DNA of 64,000 nt from Cavenderia fasciculata (GCF_000203815.1 NW_004457695.1:2726054-2790053), one strand, 5' to 3'; shown: positions 11,577 through 24,654, counted from the first letter of the stretch. Numbers and translations: made by a program. Notes: generated from the letters alone by a model not told the origin.

Positions 11577-14369
11577 ATGAGATTAAGACAAACAAAGATT
11601 CTTTTAAGAAAAAATCTAATTTTAATTGTAAGAATCAATCAATCGATCAACCAGAATCATCAAAGCAAGATTTATAAATTAATACATCTATCTTACCCCC
11701 AATACAAATATTATTATTTATTTATGACTATTCTAGAAAAGAAGTTATAGAGCAACATTTATTCAATTGATTGTACCATTTCTATTTGTCTTTTTCTTAT
11801 GGATCCTTCAATTTGGTATCAAAGCAAATGAAAAGAATAGTGATGCTTTAAAAGTTTGTAAGTTAAACACATCAATCAAAAGAAGAAATACATATGTATT
11901 TGATAATAAGCCCTAATCCTGATTTATTATTATTATATTATTTAGATGATAATCCAATACCAGATCAAATTGGAAATATACCAAGATGTATTATAGGTCC
12001 AGATTTGGATTATTGTTATACAGTGGCATATACAACCAATACACCAGTTGGTGAGTTTGTAATCAATGAAATCAAACGTAAACAAAACATTCCAGATGAT
12101 GAAATTAGAGTGTTTGCCACTTCAGATGATATGGATGTATTTATTGATGAGAATCATAATAGTACAACTGCTGCCATTTCATTTAATCTCACTTCAACCA
12201 ATCAACTTCATTATTCTGTCATGTATAACAAATCAACTGTCTATAATGAAGCTAAAGAGATCCTAACTCAAACTTATATTCAATTGCCTTGGATTCATGC
12301 TATTGAAGTAAGAAGAAGTAAAATAATAGACAAATATAAATTTATTCCAAGTTCTAACAATAATAATTATTATTTCAATTTCTAGTTTGAATTAACAAAA
12401 AATATAACAAATAATAATAATTTAAAATTTAATGTTGATTTTATAGAATATGCACATCCAGAATTGGTGATTAGAGATGTTATTGGTGATATGGGACCTG
12501 TATTTTTCTTTGCAGCTTTAATGTTTAATGTGGTCATTCAACTTGGTCAAATTGTAAGAGAAAAGGAATTAAAGTTACGTGAAGGTATGAAAATGATGGG
12601 TCTCCATGACTCTGTCTATTGGTTCACATGGACTCTTACCAACATTGCCACCAATATTGTATCGGCCTGTATCTTGACTGCCAGTGGTTACATTTTCCAA
12701 TTTGATTTCTTTAAAAGAAATGAATTCCCAACCTTTTTCTTTGTATTTATTCTCTTTGGTATATCAATGGTTCCATTTGTATTTTTCTTATCAACTATTA
12801 TTAAACGTTCAGAAATTGCTAGTAAGTTGGAAATTACAAAACAAAAACAAAACAAAAAAGAAAATAACTTTACTAAACTCTTTTATTTATTTATTAGCAT
12901 CAATTGGATTTGTAATATTTTTAGCAGGAATTGTAATTCAAGGATTTGCACCAACAGCATTCCAAGAGAATTTCTATGCAGCTGTTAGAGTTATATTATC
13001 ACTTTTACCATTTGCTCTGTTGTCCAAGGGTATTGGAGATTTGTCTGCTGCGTCGGCAGGTAGTCAAGCCAATGGATTAAAGTGGTCCGAGAGATTTGAC
13101 AATGAATTCTTTTCATTGCAAGATGTCTATAGTTGGTTCATCTTTGACTTTTTCTTTTATTTCCTCATTGCTCTCTATTTGGACAACGTACTAAAAGGAT
13201 TATATGGCGTTGCCAAGGGTCCATTCTTCTTCCTCCAACCATCATATTGGAGTTCAAAACCACAAAAACCAAAACTAGAATCTGCCAGCAAATCCAAGAA
13301 AAGGGCTAAAAAGGGTATAGAGTTGGATGAAGCAGAAGACGAAGACGTTGTGACAGAGAGAGAAAATATCATCAATGGTAATCTCTCTGAACACGATTCG
13401 GCAGTAAAGATTACAAATCTCCGCAAGGTTTACAAAAAATCAACTTGTTGTGGAAAAACAAAAGAATTTGCAGCTGTCAAGGGTACTTATTTGTCGATTG
13501 CACAGGGTCAACTGTTTGTCCTTTTGGGACACAATGGAGCCGGCAAGACCACTACGTTCAACATGATGACAGGGTTATTCGGACCTTCTAGTGGAGATGC
13601 AACCGTGTTTGGACATTCGATTGTTACAGGAATGGATGAAATTAGAAAGACAATGGGTGTATGTCCACAACACGATATTCTATGGAACGAGTTGACTGGA
13701 CGTGAACATCTTGAAATATTTGCATCGTTCAAGGGTATTCCAGACACGGAAATTCCCAAAGAGGTTGAAGAACGTCTAAAAGATGTTGAATTGACCAACG
13801 TGGCCAATTTACCAACCGGAAAATATTCTGGTGGTATGCGTCGTCGTCTCTCTACTGCTATTAGTCTTATCGGCAACCCAAAGATTGTATTCCTTGATGA
13901 ATGTACTACCGGTATGGACGTATGTAGTAGACGTCAAGTTTGGAATCTCATAGAACGTGTAAAGAGAGGTCGTATCATCATTTTGACAACTCATTCAATG
14001 GAAGAAGCAGACATCCTAGGCGATAAAATAGGTATAATGTCCAAAGGTAAATTGGTATGTGTAGGAACATCACTTAGACTCAAGAGCAAGTTTGGAGCAG
14101 GTTATAAATTGGTTGCACTCTATGACGCCACCGTTGATGATGCAGCAACAAAAATTGCCAACTTTTTTGAAGTTCAATTATCTGTCAAACCATCTTTAAT
14201 GCAAGTCGGCTCACTAGAGTTTAATGTTCCAAGATCACAACTCAACAATTTAATGGAGTTCTTTGACAAGGTTGAAGCTGCAAAGGCTGTCCTACCACTC
14301 ACCGATATTCAAATTCGTATGTCAACTCTAGAAGAAGTTTTCCTTACTATAGCTGGTCATGATGAATAA
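11577..14369 (+). CDS. Half-size ABC transporter, A family, about 813 aa
   Basis: Predicted exons: 11577-11627, 11737-11857, 11946-12307, 12386-12821, 12898-14369. The tiny first exon (MRLRQTKILLRKNLILI) and the second (KRSYRATFIQLIVPFLFVFL...) give the usual ABCA start with TM1; a luminal loop follows, then a group of membrane helices (about residues 200-440) and one nucleotide-binding domain. Visible motifs: Walker A GHNGAGKTT (534-542), Q-loop VCPQHD, signature YSGGMRRRLS, Walker B IVFLDE (653-658) and the H-loop TTHSMEEAD. After the catalytic Glu there is Cys where most ABC ATPases have Pro (LDECTTGMD). One membrane domain plus one ATPase is half of a full ABCA, as known for several dictyostelid ABCA proteins, which would have to dimerise. 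Likely role: ATP-driven lipid or sterol transport in an internal or plasma membrane; substrate unknown. The first exon is short, so the start is less certain than the rest. Confidence 0.88.
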
Positions 14370-14791
14370 TTAGATCCTAATATTTATATTTATATATATT
14401 ATATAAACCACTCACAACCATAATTAAATATTTTTTCCAAAAAATAATAATAATACTTTAATAAATGAAATATATATTTGTAATACTACAACTTTAATTT
14501 ATTTCAACATAGGTCAATGAGAGGTCTGATCTTGTATAACCTCTGATTTCTAAAAAGTAACTGGAGGGTGGTTATGATCAACATCGACTGCAACAACAAT
14601 TGGGCCTTTATTTAAATTTATTAACTTGGGATGGCATGGTAGCGACCCAGCATTCAGGGACGACGTCGGGACCAAGATCAAATTGATTTTATTTTTTTGG
14701 TTCAAAGGAACTCGCTCCTTCTCTCTTGCATTTTAAAATATAATTATTATATTTGAATCAAACAAATAGAATAGAATAGAGATATCAAACA
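14370..14791. other. Intergenic region
   Basis: AT-rich tail of the ABCA gene with an AATAAA-like signal near 14459-14464, then a segment (about 14500-14740) of more balanced composition without any open frame or RNA gene I recognise, then the leader of the next gene. Confidence 0.5.
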
Positions 14792-16511
14792 ATGATAGAC
14801 GTATCATCATTCATCAAAGTGTTGATGAGAATATTTATATTTTTGTTTTTATTGATAAACACTTCTGTATTAGCAACAACTGTTGAGAATCATAATAACG
14901 ATAATAATAATAATAATAATAATAACAACACTATTATAACAACATTCTATGTAACAAATATAAATATTAGTAGTAGTAATAATAATAGTAGTGTATTATG
15001 TGGTCAAAGCATTTTAACAGCATGTCCAGATATACAAAGTGCATTTGATGCATTCTACCAACAACAACCATCATTTCAACAACGATTGACAATCATTTTA
15101 ACTGCACCACCAAATAATAACAATAATAATAGTACTACCAATAACTCTACAATAATATTTAATAGTGAAAGAAATAGTAATTTAATTATTAATCAAAGTA
15201 TAGTTAACATTACAACAACAAACCAAGACTATGGATTGATTACAATCGATTTGTATAATATGACATCATGTTTTGCTCAAGTAGTATCTAGTGGTATAAA
15301 CTTTTACATTAAAGGTGTATCATTTACAAATACACCTCGACTTGTCAATGAAGTGGTATCGTTCATCTTTAGTAGTAACACACTCGAAGATTTCTATTCA
15401 ATCGCAATCACAGACTGTCACTTTTCCAACATCAACTAAATTAATTGAATTAGTAGATATGAACAACTGTACATTTGCAAATGTTGTGGCACAGGCATCA
15501 ATCGTCTATGTACAGGGTGCAGGTTTCACTAATTTCTTCTCTGTTGATGTCGTCTATGGTAGTGGTAACAACATACTCTGGCTACACGACGTTGGTGTCG
15601 TAACCATTGAATCGAATACGTTTACTGAATTCAACAGTGTAGGTCATGTGGTAGACATGTATGGCAACGACAATATCACAGTGTCAAGTAGCTGGTTCTC
15701 TGAATTGGCCGGTACATCCGTTATCAATAACAATGCCGGTCAATATTACACGGGATTCACCAACATCACATCCTGCACCTTTTATTCGAATCAAGTCGAA
15801 TCGTCGGTACTCTTATCGAATGGTGGTGCATCATTATTGATTGCAGACACCAAGTTTTCCATGAACTCTGCTGGTGGAAACGGCTCTGCCTTTTACCTCT
15901 CTGAAAACTTGGACACTGTCATTATGAATTCGACCTTTTACTCTGGTGATTCTCAAGGTTATGGTGGTGCAATCTATGCAATTGACAGTACAGTACGTCT
16001 TGACAATTGCAATATCGTCCAAAACCGTGCCGGGTATGGTGGAGCCATTTATCTAGTCAACTCGTCCTTATCGCTTACCAATACCGACGTTGGATTAAAT
16101 ATGGCAATTGATAATGTCGGTGGTGCAATCGCATGTAATAGCATGATATTCAGTCACGTAGAGTTGAACGATGGAAACACATTTTATGCCAACAAAAATT
16201 CACAATCCGTGCCAATCACTGGTACTGGATGCTACAACAATGGAAATCTATACATGTGTAGTGTCAATGGTACTTCATGTGGACCCAATACAACTGGTGG
16301 TGGTAGCGGTAGTTATCCCGATAATAATGACAACACTCCAAATAATCACCATACTGCATTGATTATTATATTTTCAGTTTTAGGTGGTGCCATTGGAATA
16401 GTTATCATTGTTACCATTATAATATATCGTCATCATCGTCATCATCATCATCATCATCATGATAGTCATCATCATAGTTATCAACATGAATATGCACCAA
16501 TTTTACAGTAA
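14792..16511 (+). CDS. Secreted/membrane beta-helix (Pmp-like) protein with an apparent frameshift, about 570 aa
   Basis: Two overlapping frames form one protein: 14792-15439 and the +1 frame that continues to 16511. The first begins with a signal peptide (IFIFLFLLINTSVLATT) and an Asn-rich stretch; the second contains repeats of the right-handed beta-helix type (NNCTFANV, SCTFYSN, YGGAIYAIDST, YGGAIYLVNSS, VGGAIAC), as in pectin-lyase-like and polymorphic-outer-membrane-protein folds. A single membrane span (ALIIIFSVLGGAIGIVIIV) and a short His-rich tail close the protein, so the beta-helix is predicted to face outward. The frames meet at the TAA at 15437; leaving out one base there would read ...SNIN then KLIELVDMNNCTF, which fits the repeat rhythm. 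The break could be a sequence error, a real recent mutation, or a polymorphism. The next gene converges with a 116-base spacer. Confidence 0.7.
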
Positions 16512-16627
16512 TATTAACCATAACCACAATAGATTTTCACCTCAATCAATGTCTGATAAAGGTTAGGTAATGTTCCTATCTATGAAGAAATAATAAAATA
16601 TTAATAATTTAAAAGATTTATTTTTCT

Positions 16628-19004
16628 TTACAAATCAGAATTTCGTATTAAACTTTGATTCTCATCACAATTGTCATCGTCATCATAGTCATCGAAATAA
16701 TCAGCTTCCTTTTCATTTCCTTCATGTTGATCTTCGTCGAGTTGAAATAATTGGTTGATACTATCATTTTGTCTTTTAAAATTGTTATGTTGGTCATTAT
16801 TGTCATTAGAGGTTGGTGACATGGTAGAGGTGATTGTCCAACGATTATCCATGACATCCGATTTCCTTTTCTTGAAACATTTGGAAAATGGAATGGCAAG
16901 ACAACACATTGAATCCGAGTAGATATCTTTTCTAGAGTAACAACATTTACAACAGAAACGAGCTTCTTTTGGTTTGGTCAAACAACAAAAAAGAAATATA
17001 CCAGAGGTGACCAACGTGGCAATACCACCAGCCACTCCAATCGTCACCCAGTTGAATCTCATGTTACAAGAACCTCCAAAATAACCAGATTGACAGCTTC
17101 CACAGTCATCTCCATAGTACCCTGTTCCATCCAAACACTTGCATGTGCCATCGGGTTGACAATTTCCATTTCCAGAACAAGTTTCACTTGCAAGACAATA
17201 GATTGTACAGTTGGAAGCTGGAAAGTAGTTGTGTGCACATTGACAATTCTTTGTGGTACATGTCCAATTTGATTGACATAGCTCTGTACAAACACTATCA
17301 CCAAGTCTCAACAACCCACTACCAGCTATAGTCGTATTGTCATCCAAATCCAATGTCCAAGTAGTTGCAACCACCAAACTATTTTCTCCAACTGCCAATT
17401 TACAACTTTTAATAAATAAACTACTACTATTATTGGTTGATTCATCACCATCCAATGGAGGAAATTCTAATGATTTTCTAGTTCCCTTTTGTGAAATTAA
17501 TATTACTCCTTTTTCTTGTGTACAAAGATAAATACTATTATCAACTGCTACAACTTGATCTAATATCGTTAACTTTTTAAAAAGAATTATATAATTAGCA
17601 TATTTCTAAATAATACTCTTTTTCTATCGATACATACAGGTTCATTATTAATTAACCAATTTGTTTCATTTGTTATTGTATTTATACTCATCAAGTATGT
17701 ACCACCTTTTGGTTTTTGATTGGCCAATTGAAATGATGTTATAATGTATGGGTTGGTGATAGCTATGGTTGGACTTAATATACCTGATCGACAATCAACA
17801 TTCTTTACAAGTTTTTGAGTGTAAAAGATGACCGATTGATCGTGTAAATACCTAGATTCAATATTGAAACTAGATCCATTACAAACTAGTTGAGTGACAG
17901 TCTCAAACACCTCTATCCTTGTTGGTCGATTGATAATATTATATGTAAATACTCTAATAACACCCGATGATGTTATCTGACCAAAGTATGGGTCTTGATT
18001 GGGATCTAACATTAAATAATAAGAGTCATTGTATGACAGTGCAACAGTAAATGGTTGATCAGTGTTGGATTGATTATATACAACTACTTGACCATACTGG
18101 TCGTACGTATAATCTATAAACACCAATGTATCATTTAATCCATCCATCAAAGTAGATTGTGACCTCGTAGATTGTAGAGTTGATCCATCTGACGAAGATG
18201 GGAATTCAATACTATTGATTAAATTGCCACTCGTCCTATCAAACATATATACATATTGATTACAATTAATGGTAACCAAACCATTTAATAATTGTGGGAA
18301 TGAACATAATATATTTTGATTATTTGGTACAATAGTTATATTACTAATCCAATAAATAGTTCCATTCTTTGCACTAAATGAAAGAAAAGAAAAAGTATTA
18401 AATTAAATTGAATGAATGAATTAATTTAATAATTATTATTAATAATATGTTCATACTCAATAGAATATAATTGATTATTTAATTGATCTAACAAAAAGAT
18501 TGTACCATCTTCATTATTATTACTACTCGTTTCATTATCATATAATAATGAGAATACTAATGATTGAAATGAATCATCATTATCTGAATTGTTATTATTA
18601 TGATTGTTGTTATTTGTAGTTTGATTTATATTAATGTTTAATGATATACCAAAATATAATACAATGGTATTATAATTAAATCTCTTTAATTGAATTGATA
18701 TAGTTGTACTGTTGTTATTGTTGTTATCTTGGTTATTATCATTTAAAGATAAGAATACAAATGATTGATCATCTAATACGATTGGATTATAAACTAAATG
18801 ATATGGTTGTGGTTGATTACTTGTAGTGTCATGATGATTGTTAAATGTCCATTCCAAGTTATTTATGATTGGATCACTGCTTGAATAACTAGTATGATAT
18901 TGATCATGATAGAATTGATAGTATTGTGCAAAAACAAATGGTGAACTGCTGCTTGCAACCAAAATAATAAATGTTAATAATAAACTTTGAATATTAATAT
19001 TCAT
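16628..19004 (-). CDS. EGF-like type I membrane protein, about 742 aa
   Basis: Exons 19004-18457, 18373-17638 and 17572-16628 join in phases 2 and 0. It opens with a signal peptide (LLLTFIILVASSSSPFVFAQ) and an ectodomain of about 500 residues rich in Asn/Gln and in short beta-strand-like pieces (TIYWISNITIVPNN, YVYMFDRTSGNLINSIEF), suggesting a beta-propeller, though I cannot count blades. Residues about 515-600 are Cys-rich and EGF/laminin-like (SGNGNCQPDGTCKC, GYYGDDCGSC). A membrane span (VTIGVAGGIATLVTSGIFLF) near 604-625 is followed by a Cys patch and an acidic cytosolic tail of about 110 residues (YFDDYDDDD). Probably a cell-surface receptor or adhesion protein; ligand unknown. The third exon starts after a TTTTTAAAAAG acceptor chosen by phase; a start a few codons away is possible. 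Confidence 0.75.
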
Positions 19005-19049
19005 TCTCTTTTCTAGATTGATATAAAGATATGATTAGAATGCATAAAG

Positions 19050-19052
<3 letters not shown>

Positions 19053-19099
<47 letters not shown>
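19053..19099. repeat. (TAA)n microsatellite
   Basis: About 15 copies of TAA upstream of the EGF-like gene, in the spacer that separates it from the tail of the LRR-IPT/TIG gene. Confidence 0.9.
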
Positions 19100-19249
19100 T
19101 AATTATAATGAATGATCAAATGATTGTCTTTTTTTTTTATTATTATTTAATTAAAACTATAGAGATATCATAGATGAATGAAAGATTGATGTTTCAGTCT
19201 GGTAAAAACAACGTGTTTTGGTTTTGTCCAGAACCAGGACAAAAAAAAT

Positions 19250-22006
19250 TTAAAACAATAAAACTACACCGAAAAAGAAGAACAAGGAGGTGACTATGCG
19301 ACTGTAGTATCCCAGCTTGACCATCGTCGACGATGCTGAGCTTGGATGCACTTCACTTCCATCGATAATTGGATCGAGAGTTCCTGTAGTTGTGGTGGTC
19401 GTAGGTCTCATACTGGTGATTGGTGACATGGTAGTGGCGGTACGAGTAGTCGTAGTCGTAGTACTAACCAATGTGGTCTTAACATTGGTAGTGACTCCAG
19501 CTGAACTAGTTGGTGAGATGGTGGAAGTAGTCGTAGTAGTTGGTGATCCAGTGGTAGTGTCAACTGTTGTGGTGGCAGTTGTAGTAGTTGGTGATCCAGT
19601 AGTTGTATCAACAGCTGATGTGGTAGAGGTGGAACTGTTAACAGTTGAGATTGACGATGAATCGGTCGTTGTGGTGGTAGTAGTTAAATTGGTTATATTA
19701 ATAAAACGGTCTTGACCAAGTCTCCAACCATTCACAATAATTTCCACAGTGTAAATCCCTGCTGGTACTACATTTGCTGGAAGATTACAAGAGATGGTGG
19801 TATGATTAGATTTAGCTTGATTGATTGGACATGGTAACCCTCCACCAATCATAACTGATGAGGCTGGAGTACTCGAAAATTCACCAACCAAGTATAAATT
19901 GCCACCAGCAGTCGTAATGTTTGAATGTGACCAAAGGATTGGATAGTCTAGGTAGAATGCCCAGTTTGACGTTGCAGAACCATAGGCATTTGTGACTGTT
20001 GGTTGGGACCCCGTTGGAACATTGGCAGTACCAACGATACAAATAATGTTGGTCGAGTTGATCGATTGCAAGACACAGTCATAGTTGGAAGCTCCTCCTC
20101 CAAGAGTGATGTTGTGTGTAATCGATGGTACGAATTCACCCTTGATGTCGACCAACAATTGGTTGAGTAGTTGTTTGTAGGTAGTCGAGGTGATTCTTGG
20201 TCCAGCATAAATGAGATTGATCGTTGCATTAATGGTCGAGCTAAAAACAAGTGTGACTTGTTTTGGTTTGGACCAAGGCACAAGATAATCAGCAGCAACA
20301 TTTGGCTTGGAAATGAATAATCCATTTGTGCCAATAGTCTCACCCCAACCAAGTGAAGTTCCTCGAATTTCAATCGATGTAGTTGAACTTGTAATATAAT
20401 AATCATATTGTGATAATCCAAATGCTTTAAAATAAAAAATAAAACAAAATAAATTAATAAATGTAAAATTAAATAAATTAATTATTATATTACAACTTAC
20501 AAGTACAAATATGATTTTGATAGTTTGGTACAGAGGTACCGGTGAACCAACTTGAAACACCATTCTTCCAATAACATTTAAAACAATCGGCAACGTCGGT
20601 GAGATTGATATTGTTGGCAAAGTTGAGTGAACTCGATTGACAATAGTTGTTTGGTACGGTACCCGACAAACGATTGTTGGATGCTGTGAATTGTGGAAAG
20701 TAGTAGTCGGTTGGAAGCGAGCCAGTCATATCATTGTAACTATAGCCAAGACCATAGGTTGATGCTGGAAAGTAAGAGACGGGTGGAAAGGTGGTTTGAC
20801 CAGACTTGCTTGACGTTTCAGAGTAGTAATAAGTGTTTGGTGGTAACACTGAAAAGGTTACATTTGACAATTGGAGTGAAATGGTACGGAGTAATGGAAA
20901 GGCAGCAAGACTGTTTGGTACAACAGTTTGATTACCTTGGACATGCAACAATGAGATATTCTTTGAACCGTTGAAATCAAAGGTTGCACCATTGTCGTAG
21001 GAGCAGTGAAGCAACGATTGAAGATTAGGAATATTAACATAGATTGTTGGTTTGGTTGATAATACTTGATTGTTTGAAAACAAAGACAATGTTTTCAAAT
21101 TTGGGAATAGAATCGAATGAAAATTATACAATGTATTTGTTCTTGATAATATTACTTCACTAAATAATAAAATAAATGGTAAATATAATATAATCACATT
21201 TTAAAGATTGATATATAATATTTACAGTGAAACAAGTTTGGTGGATGGTGATGACAATGATACCCAATACTCTAATCCATGTTCAAACATTAATCTAAAC
21301 AAAGAAGAAAAGGAATTATATAATTAGTTTATGAAATAATTGAATTTTAATTAATATTAATATTAATATTAATGGTTAATACATACAAATGAGTAATATT
21401 TGATTGAAATATAGAGGTTGGTAGGACAGTAAGACGATTACCAGATACTGATAATCTATTGAGGAGAGGCAAGTTGATTGGGAACCCAGTAGGAAACTCA
21501 GTGACAGATTGTTGGTATTGTACATTGAGTGTAGTGAGTTTTGAAAGATCACGAATGTAATTTAAAACATTGTAGGTTGTAATGTTTTCCTTTCTACTAA
21601 TCGAGATTGATAAACATTCTGGTAGATAGAATCTACCATTAAGAGGTACACCAATTGGACTTGGTCTTTGATATCTAGTGCCATCAACAAGTGAGATTGT
21701 TTTAATGTGGTTTCCAGTCTCTGTAACGACACAAGTGACTCCACTTGCACTACCACTGCACATTCCCGTCTCTGTTACATTCCATGACAATTGATATTGT
21801 CTTGATATCCATTCCAATGTATCGACTATATAAACAAGATATAAAAGAGTTAGCACTAAGATCTAGATAGATAGATAGATATCTAAAAATAAACAAAAGA
21901 AAAAACACATACATTCTTCTACTGTAAATGAATAGACAGTCTTTGTCGATTGTGATAAAAGTAAGATGATTGTTGTAATTGTAAATAATATTAGGTGTTT
22001 ATACAT
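19250..22006 (-). CDS. LRR + IPT/TIG surface protein with Thr-rich stalk and GPI signal, about 811 aa
   Basis: Five exons: 22006-21913, 21825-21387, 21294-21226, 21159-20501, 20424-19250, with phase kept at each join (1,2,2,1). Signal peptide: LILFTITTIILLLSQSTKTV. The next part is leucine-rich-repeat like, with the N-cap pattern LEWISRQYQLSW, CSGSASGVTC and repeats such as LPLLNRLSVSGNRLTVLPTS and FPNLKTLSLFSNNQ. Around residues 550-690 are beta-sandwich pieces of IPT/TIG type (PILWSHSNITTAGGNLYLVG, YTVEIIVNGWRLG). A Thr/Ser stalk with SPTTTT repeats (about 695-780) leads to a hydrophobic C-terminus (IVTSLFFFFGVVLLF) preceded by small residues (SSASS), the layout of a GPI-anchor signal. IPT/TIG domains occur in dictyostelid adhesion and recognition proteins (the Tgr family), but those have a membrane span, so this is not a plain Tgr. 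Likely an adhesion or recognition glycoprotein. Confidence 0.8.
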
Positions 22007-22530
22007 TATTATTATTATTAATAGTTGATTATTAATTAATTGATTGATTGATTGATTTGATGATTCTAAAACAACATGACAATCATTGTATTTATAGTCT
22101 ATAGTTTAGTTTGTTGTGTCTCTATACTCTTATTAGAGTAATGAGAATATTCTCATTCTCGATAATCATTTCCTCTACATATCATTGATGTTTAATCTAT
22201 CTATAACCAAACTAGTTATTTGTTGCGAATGTGATGAAATAAGTGCATGTGATGAATCACAGCACTTGTTCAACATGTTTTTGTTGACAAAGAAAAAGAA
22301 TTTTTTGCCCATTTTCATTGAAGTTTAGTACAACTATTTTAGATTGTTGAAGTTTCATATTATTAATATTTTAAGGATGATTGGAATGTTGATCTTTGCA
22401 CTAGTGATGATGATCACAGAGACAAAGATAAAGAATAGATTATTTATTTGAAATGAGCAATAAATATGGTGCTCTGTGAATATGAGGTTGATTGAATCTA
22501 CGATAAAGTGATCAAAGGAGGGTTTTCAAA
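22007..22530. other. Promoter region of the LRR-IPT/TIG gene; carries an upstream module shared with 24.7 kb
   Basis: The region between the lectin gene's 3' end and the LRR gene's start. Bases about 22080-22235 resemble 24655-24815 in the same orientation: TTTGTTG, GAGTAATGAGA, TTCTCATTCT, ATATCATTGA-like and ACTTATTTGTTG-like blocks appear in the same order. The rest is AT-rich without genes. Confidence 0.5.
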
Positions 22531-24098
22531 TTAAACATAGAGACTATATTTTTTGTTGAATGCCATTTGACCTTTCTCATTTAGAATCCAGAGCTCTGGG
22601 AATCCTGGAGCAGCAACGAGTTGTTTGCTTAGGCCTTGTGTTCCCCACCAATTTGGAACGTATCCAAAGTATTGGGTAACTGGGATTGTAACACATTCGG
22701 AGCATATGCAAGTACTACATAAACTTGATTTTCTAAAAACAAAGTTTCCATTTGCCCACTCACCCTTGTATTTCATTGTCACTGGATATTCATAAGGACG
22801 ACCATTATTGCACCTAAAACAACAACAACAATTAATAATTAAATCATCAAAATATTCCTGCTACTATATATTTTAGAGTACTTACGAAAGGTATAAAAAG
22901 GTTGGTGATTCTGGTATGACTACAAATGTAGTTTGAGTTAGTAATTCGGTAGCATCCATTGATCCGTTTGCGTAGAATCTAAAATTCATGGTGGAGGAGG
23001 TGAGAGGGTTAATCCATTCATTTGGCTCGTTGACATGATTGATTCCTCCTGTTTGTCGGTTGAATTGACCCCATTGGAGAGAGAGATCGGGTCTTTGGAG
23101 AACAAACCCCCAAGTACCTGCGTCCAACAATGGCATACGGAGATAACGAGTGCCTGATTGACTGGTTATGAGACACCAATACGATTTGGTTGAATCGGAT
23201 GCCATTGTAGTGCAACCATTACCATCGTCACCATAGTAGAACATGTATGGTGATTGTTGTATGTCTGGAGCATCGCCAGCCCAAACATAGGAACCTGTTG
23301 GTGCTGTACGGGGGTTGTCAGTAAACAAAGCTATCCTGCCCTGTGCCGTCATGAAAAGGTAGTGTTGGCCGTTGGTGATAAACTCATTGGCCTTTAATGA
23401 ATTCAATGCAGTGTTTTGGTTGTCGAGGTAGGAACCTGGGATAAGCATGTATGGGCTATTCGAGACAATAGCTGGACCAAATCTACCCCAAACCATCTTG
23501 CCAGCATCGTTGACAATCACAATACCCCAAGCTCTACCATAGGAGCCTGTCGGAAGAAGACCAAAGCTTGTACCACCTAGTCTCTGGGTATTTGCACACC
23601 AATGTTCAGTGGTATACGATTGATCATTAGCGAAACGATGGGTAACACCAAGACACAAATTACCGTCATCCCTAAGATAAAGAAAGGATCCAAACATTGG
23701 GTCTGAAGTTGAAGTTTGACCAACACTGTAGACACTTTCTCCTCCAAAGGTAACAACAAGACCAGCAGCATAATTGACATATAATGCAACTCGTTGACTC
23801 CCTTCTCCAAAGCTCCATGCGGTGCCGTAACCTAATTTATTGGCCATACCCTTGGTAATTGAAGCACCTGGCACAAGTGTAATTGAATCTGCACTGTTAA
23901 TAGGGGATTCTATAGATCAAAAATAAATAAAAAAAAGATTAAATAATTGTACTCTTTTTTTTTTTTTTTTGAATAATAGTTTGGTAATTACGTGATAATG
24001 TACATCCTATTAAATAGATGAATAATATTAAAACTAAAAGAGGAGAGAAAAAAAATGATAAAGAGGAGAGAGAAAATGGAAAAAAATTAATAACAATA

Positions 24099-24134
<36 letters not shown>

Positions 24135-24158
24135 ATTACCAATTGATTTAATTTTCAT
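22531..24158 (-). CDS. Secreted bulb-type-lectin-like protein, about 455 aa
   Basis: Exons: 24158-24140 (MKIKSI plus one base), 24033-23992 (completes a signal peptide, VLILFIYLIGCTLS), 23909-22886 and 22813-22531; phases 1, 1, 2. The two mini-exons are inferred, but they supply a signal peptide that the long exon lacks. The mature protein has several repeats of the pattern hydrophobic-x-DDGNxC, as in YLRDDGNLCLGVTH and YYGDDGNGCTTMAS, and GxYVWxG/GRAWG strands with WCxxT pieces, resembling bulb-type (GNA-like) lectin beta-prisms. Typical mannose-binding QxDxNxVxY motifs are not intact, so sugar binding is uncertain. A Cys-rich stretch (CSTCICSECVTIPV) sits near the C-terminus. No membrane span or GPI signal, so it is probably secreted. 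Neighbouring surface genes lie on both sides. Confidence 0.7.
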
Positions 24159-24654
24159 TGTTTCTTTTAAGAGATAAATGAGAATGGAGACTATTGAGCT
24201 CCCAATAGTTACTTTTATAATCTATCATTGATTTGATTAAAAAATAAAAATAAAATATCCTTACATTGGTTGGTTGGTATACGTGTTCAAAAACACTGAC
24301 GTCGGCTCTAAACAAAAATCAGGGGGAGGACCTGTTTTGTAAATCATATGATTATCTATAGATACACCAACCAAACAACATCAAATCAACCTGTGTTTTG
24401 GCCGCGAACGTGGGGACCATCATCGACAATGGTTCTATCTATCTATCTTTGGGCATAGGGAATCTATGAAATAAAAAGCGGGGATTATTTGAACCGAGAA
24501 AGGATTGGATATGATACTAAAAACCAATTCATAGTTTTTGTGCTAGTTGAGTTGTCACGACCAAACAAATCATCATATATGATATATTATATTATGACGA
24601 CTCTTGATTAGATAGATATGTTATTAGTAATGTGCGTGTTGCTTTTGAAGTAGT

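Noticed and set aside
15409-15450. A short intron in the Pmp-like gene that would restore the frame
   Set aside because: The only candidate (GTCACT...TTAG) has a poor donor and would be about 40 bases, below the usual size of introns here. A one-base frameshift is simpler.
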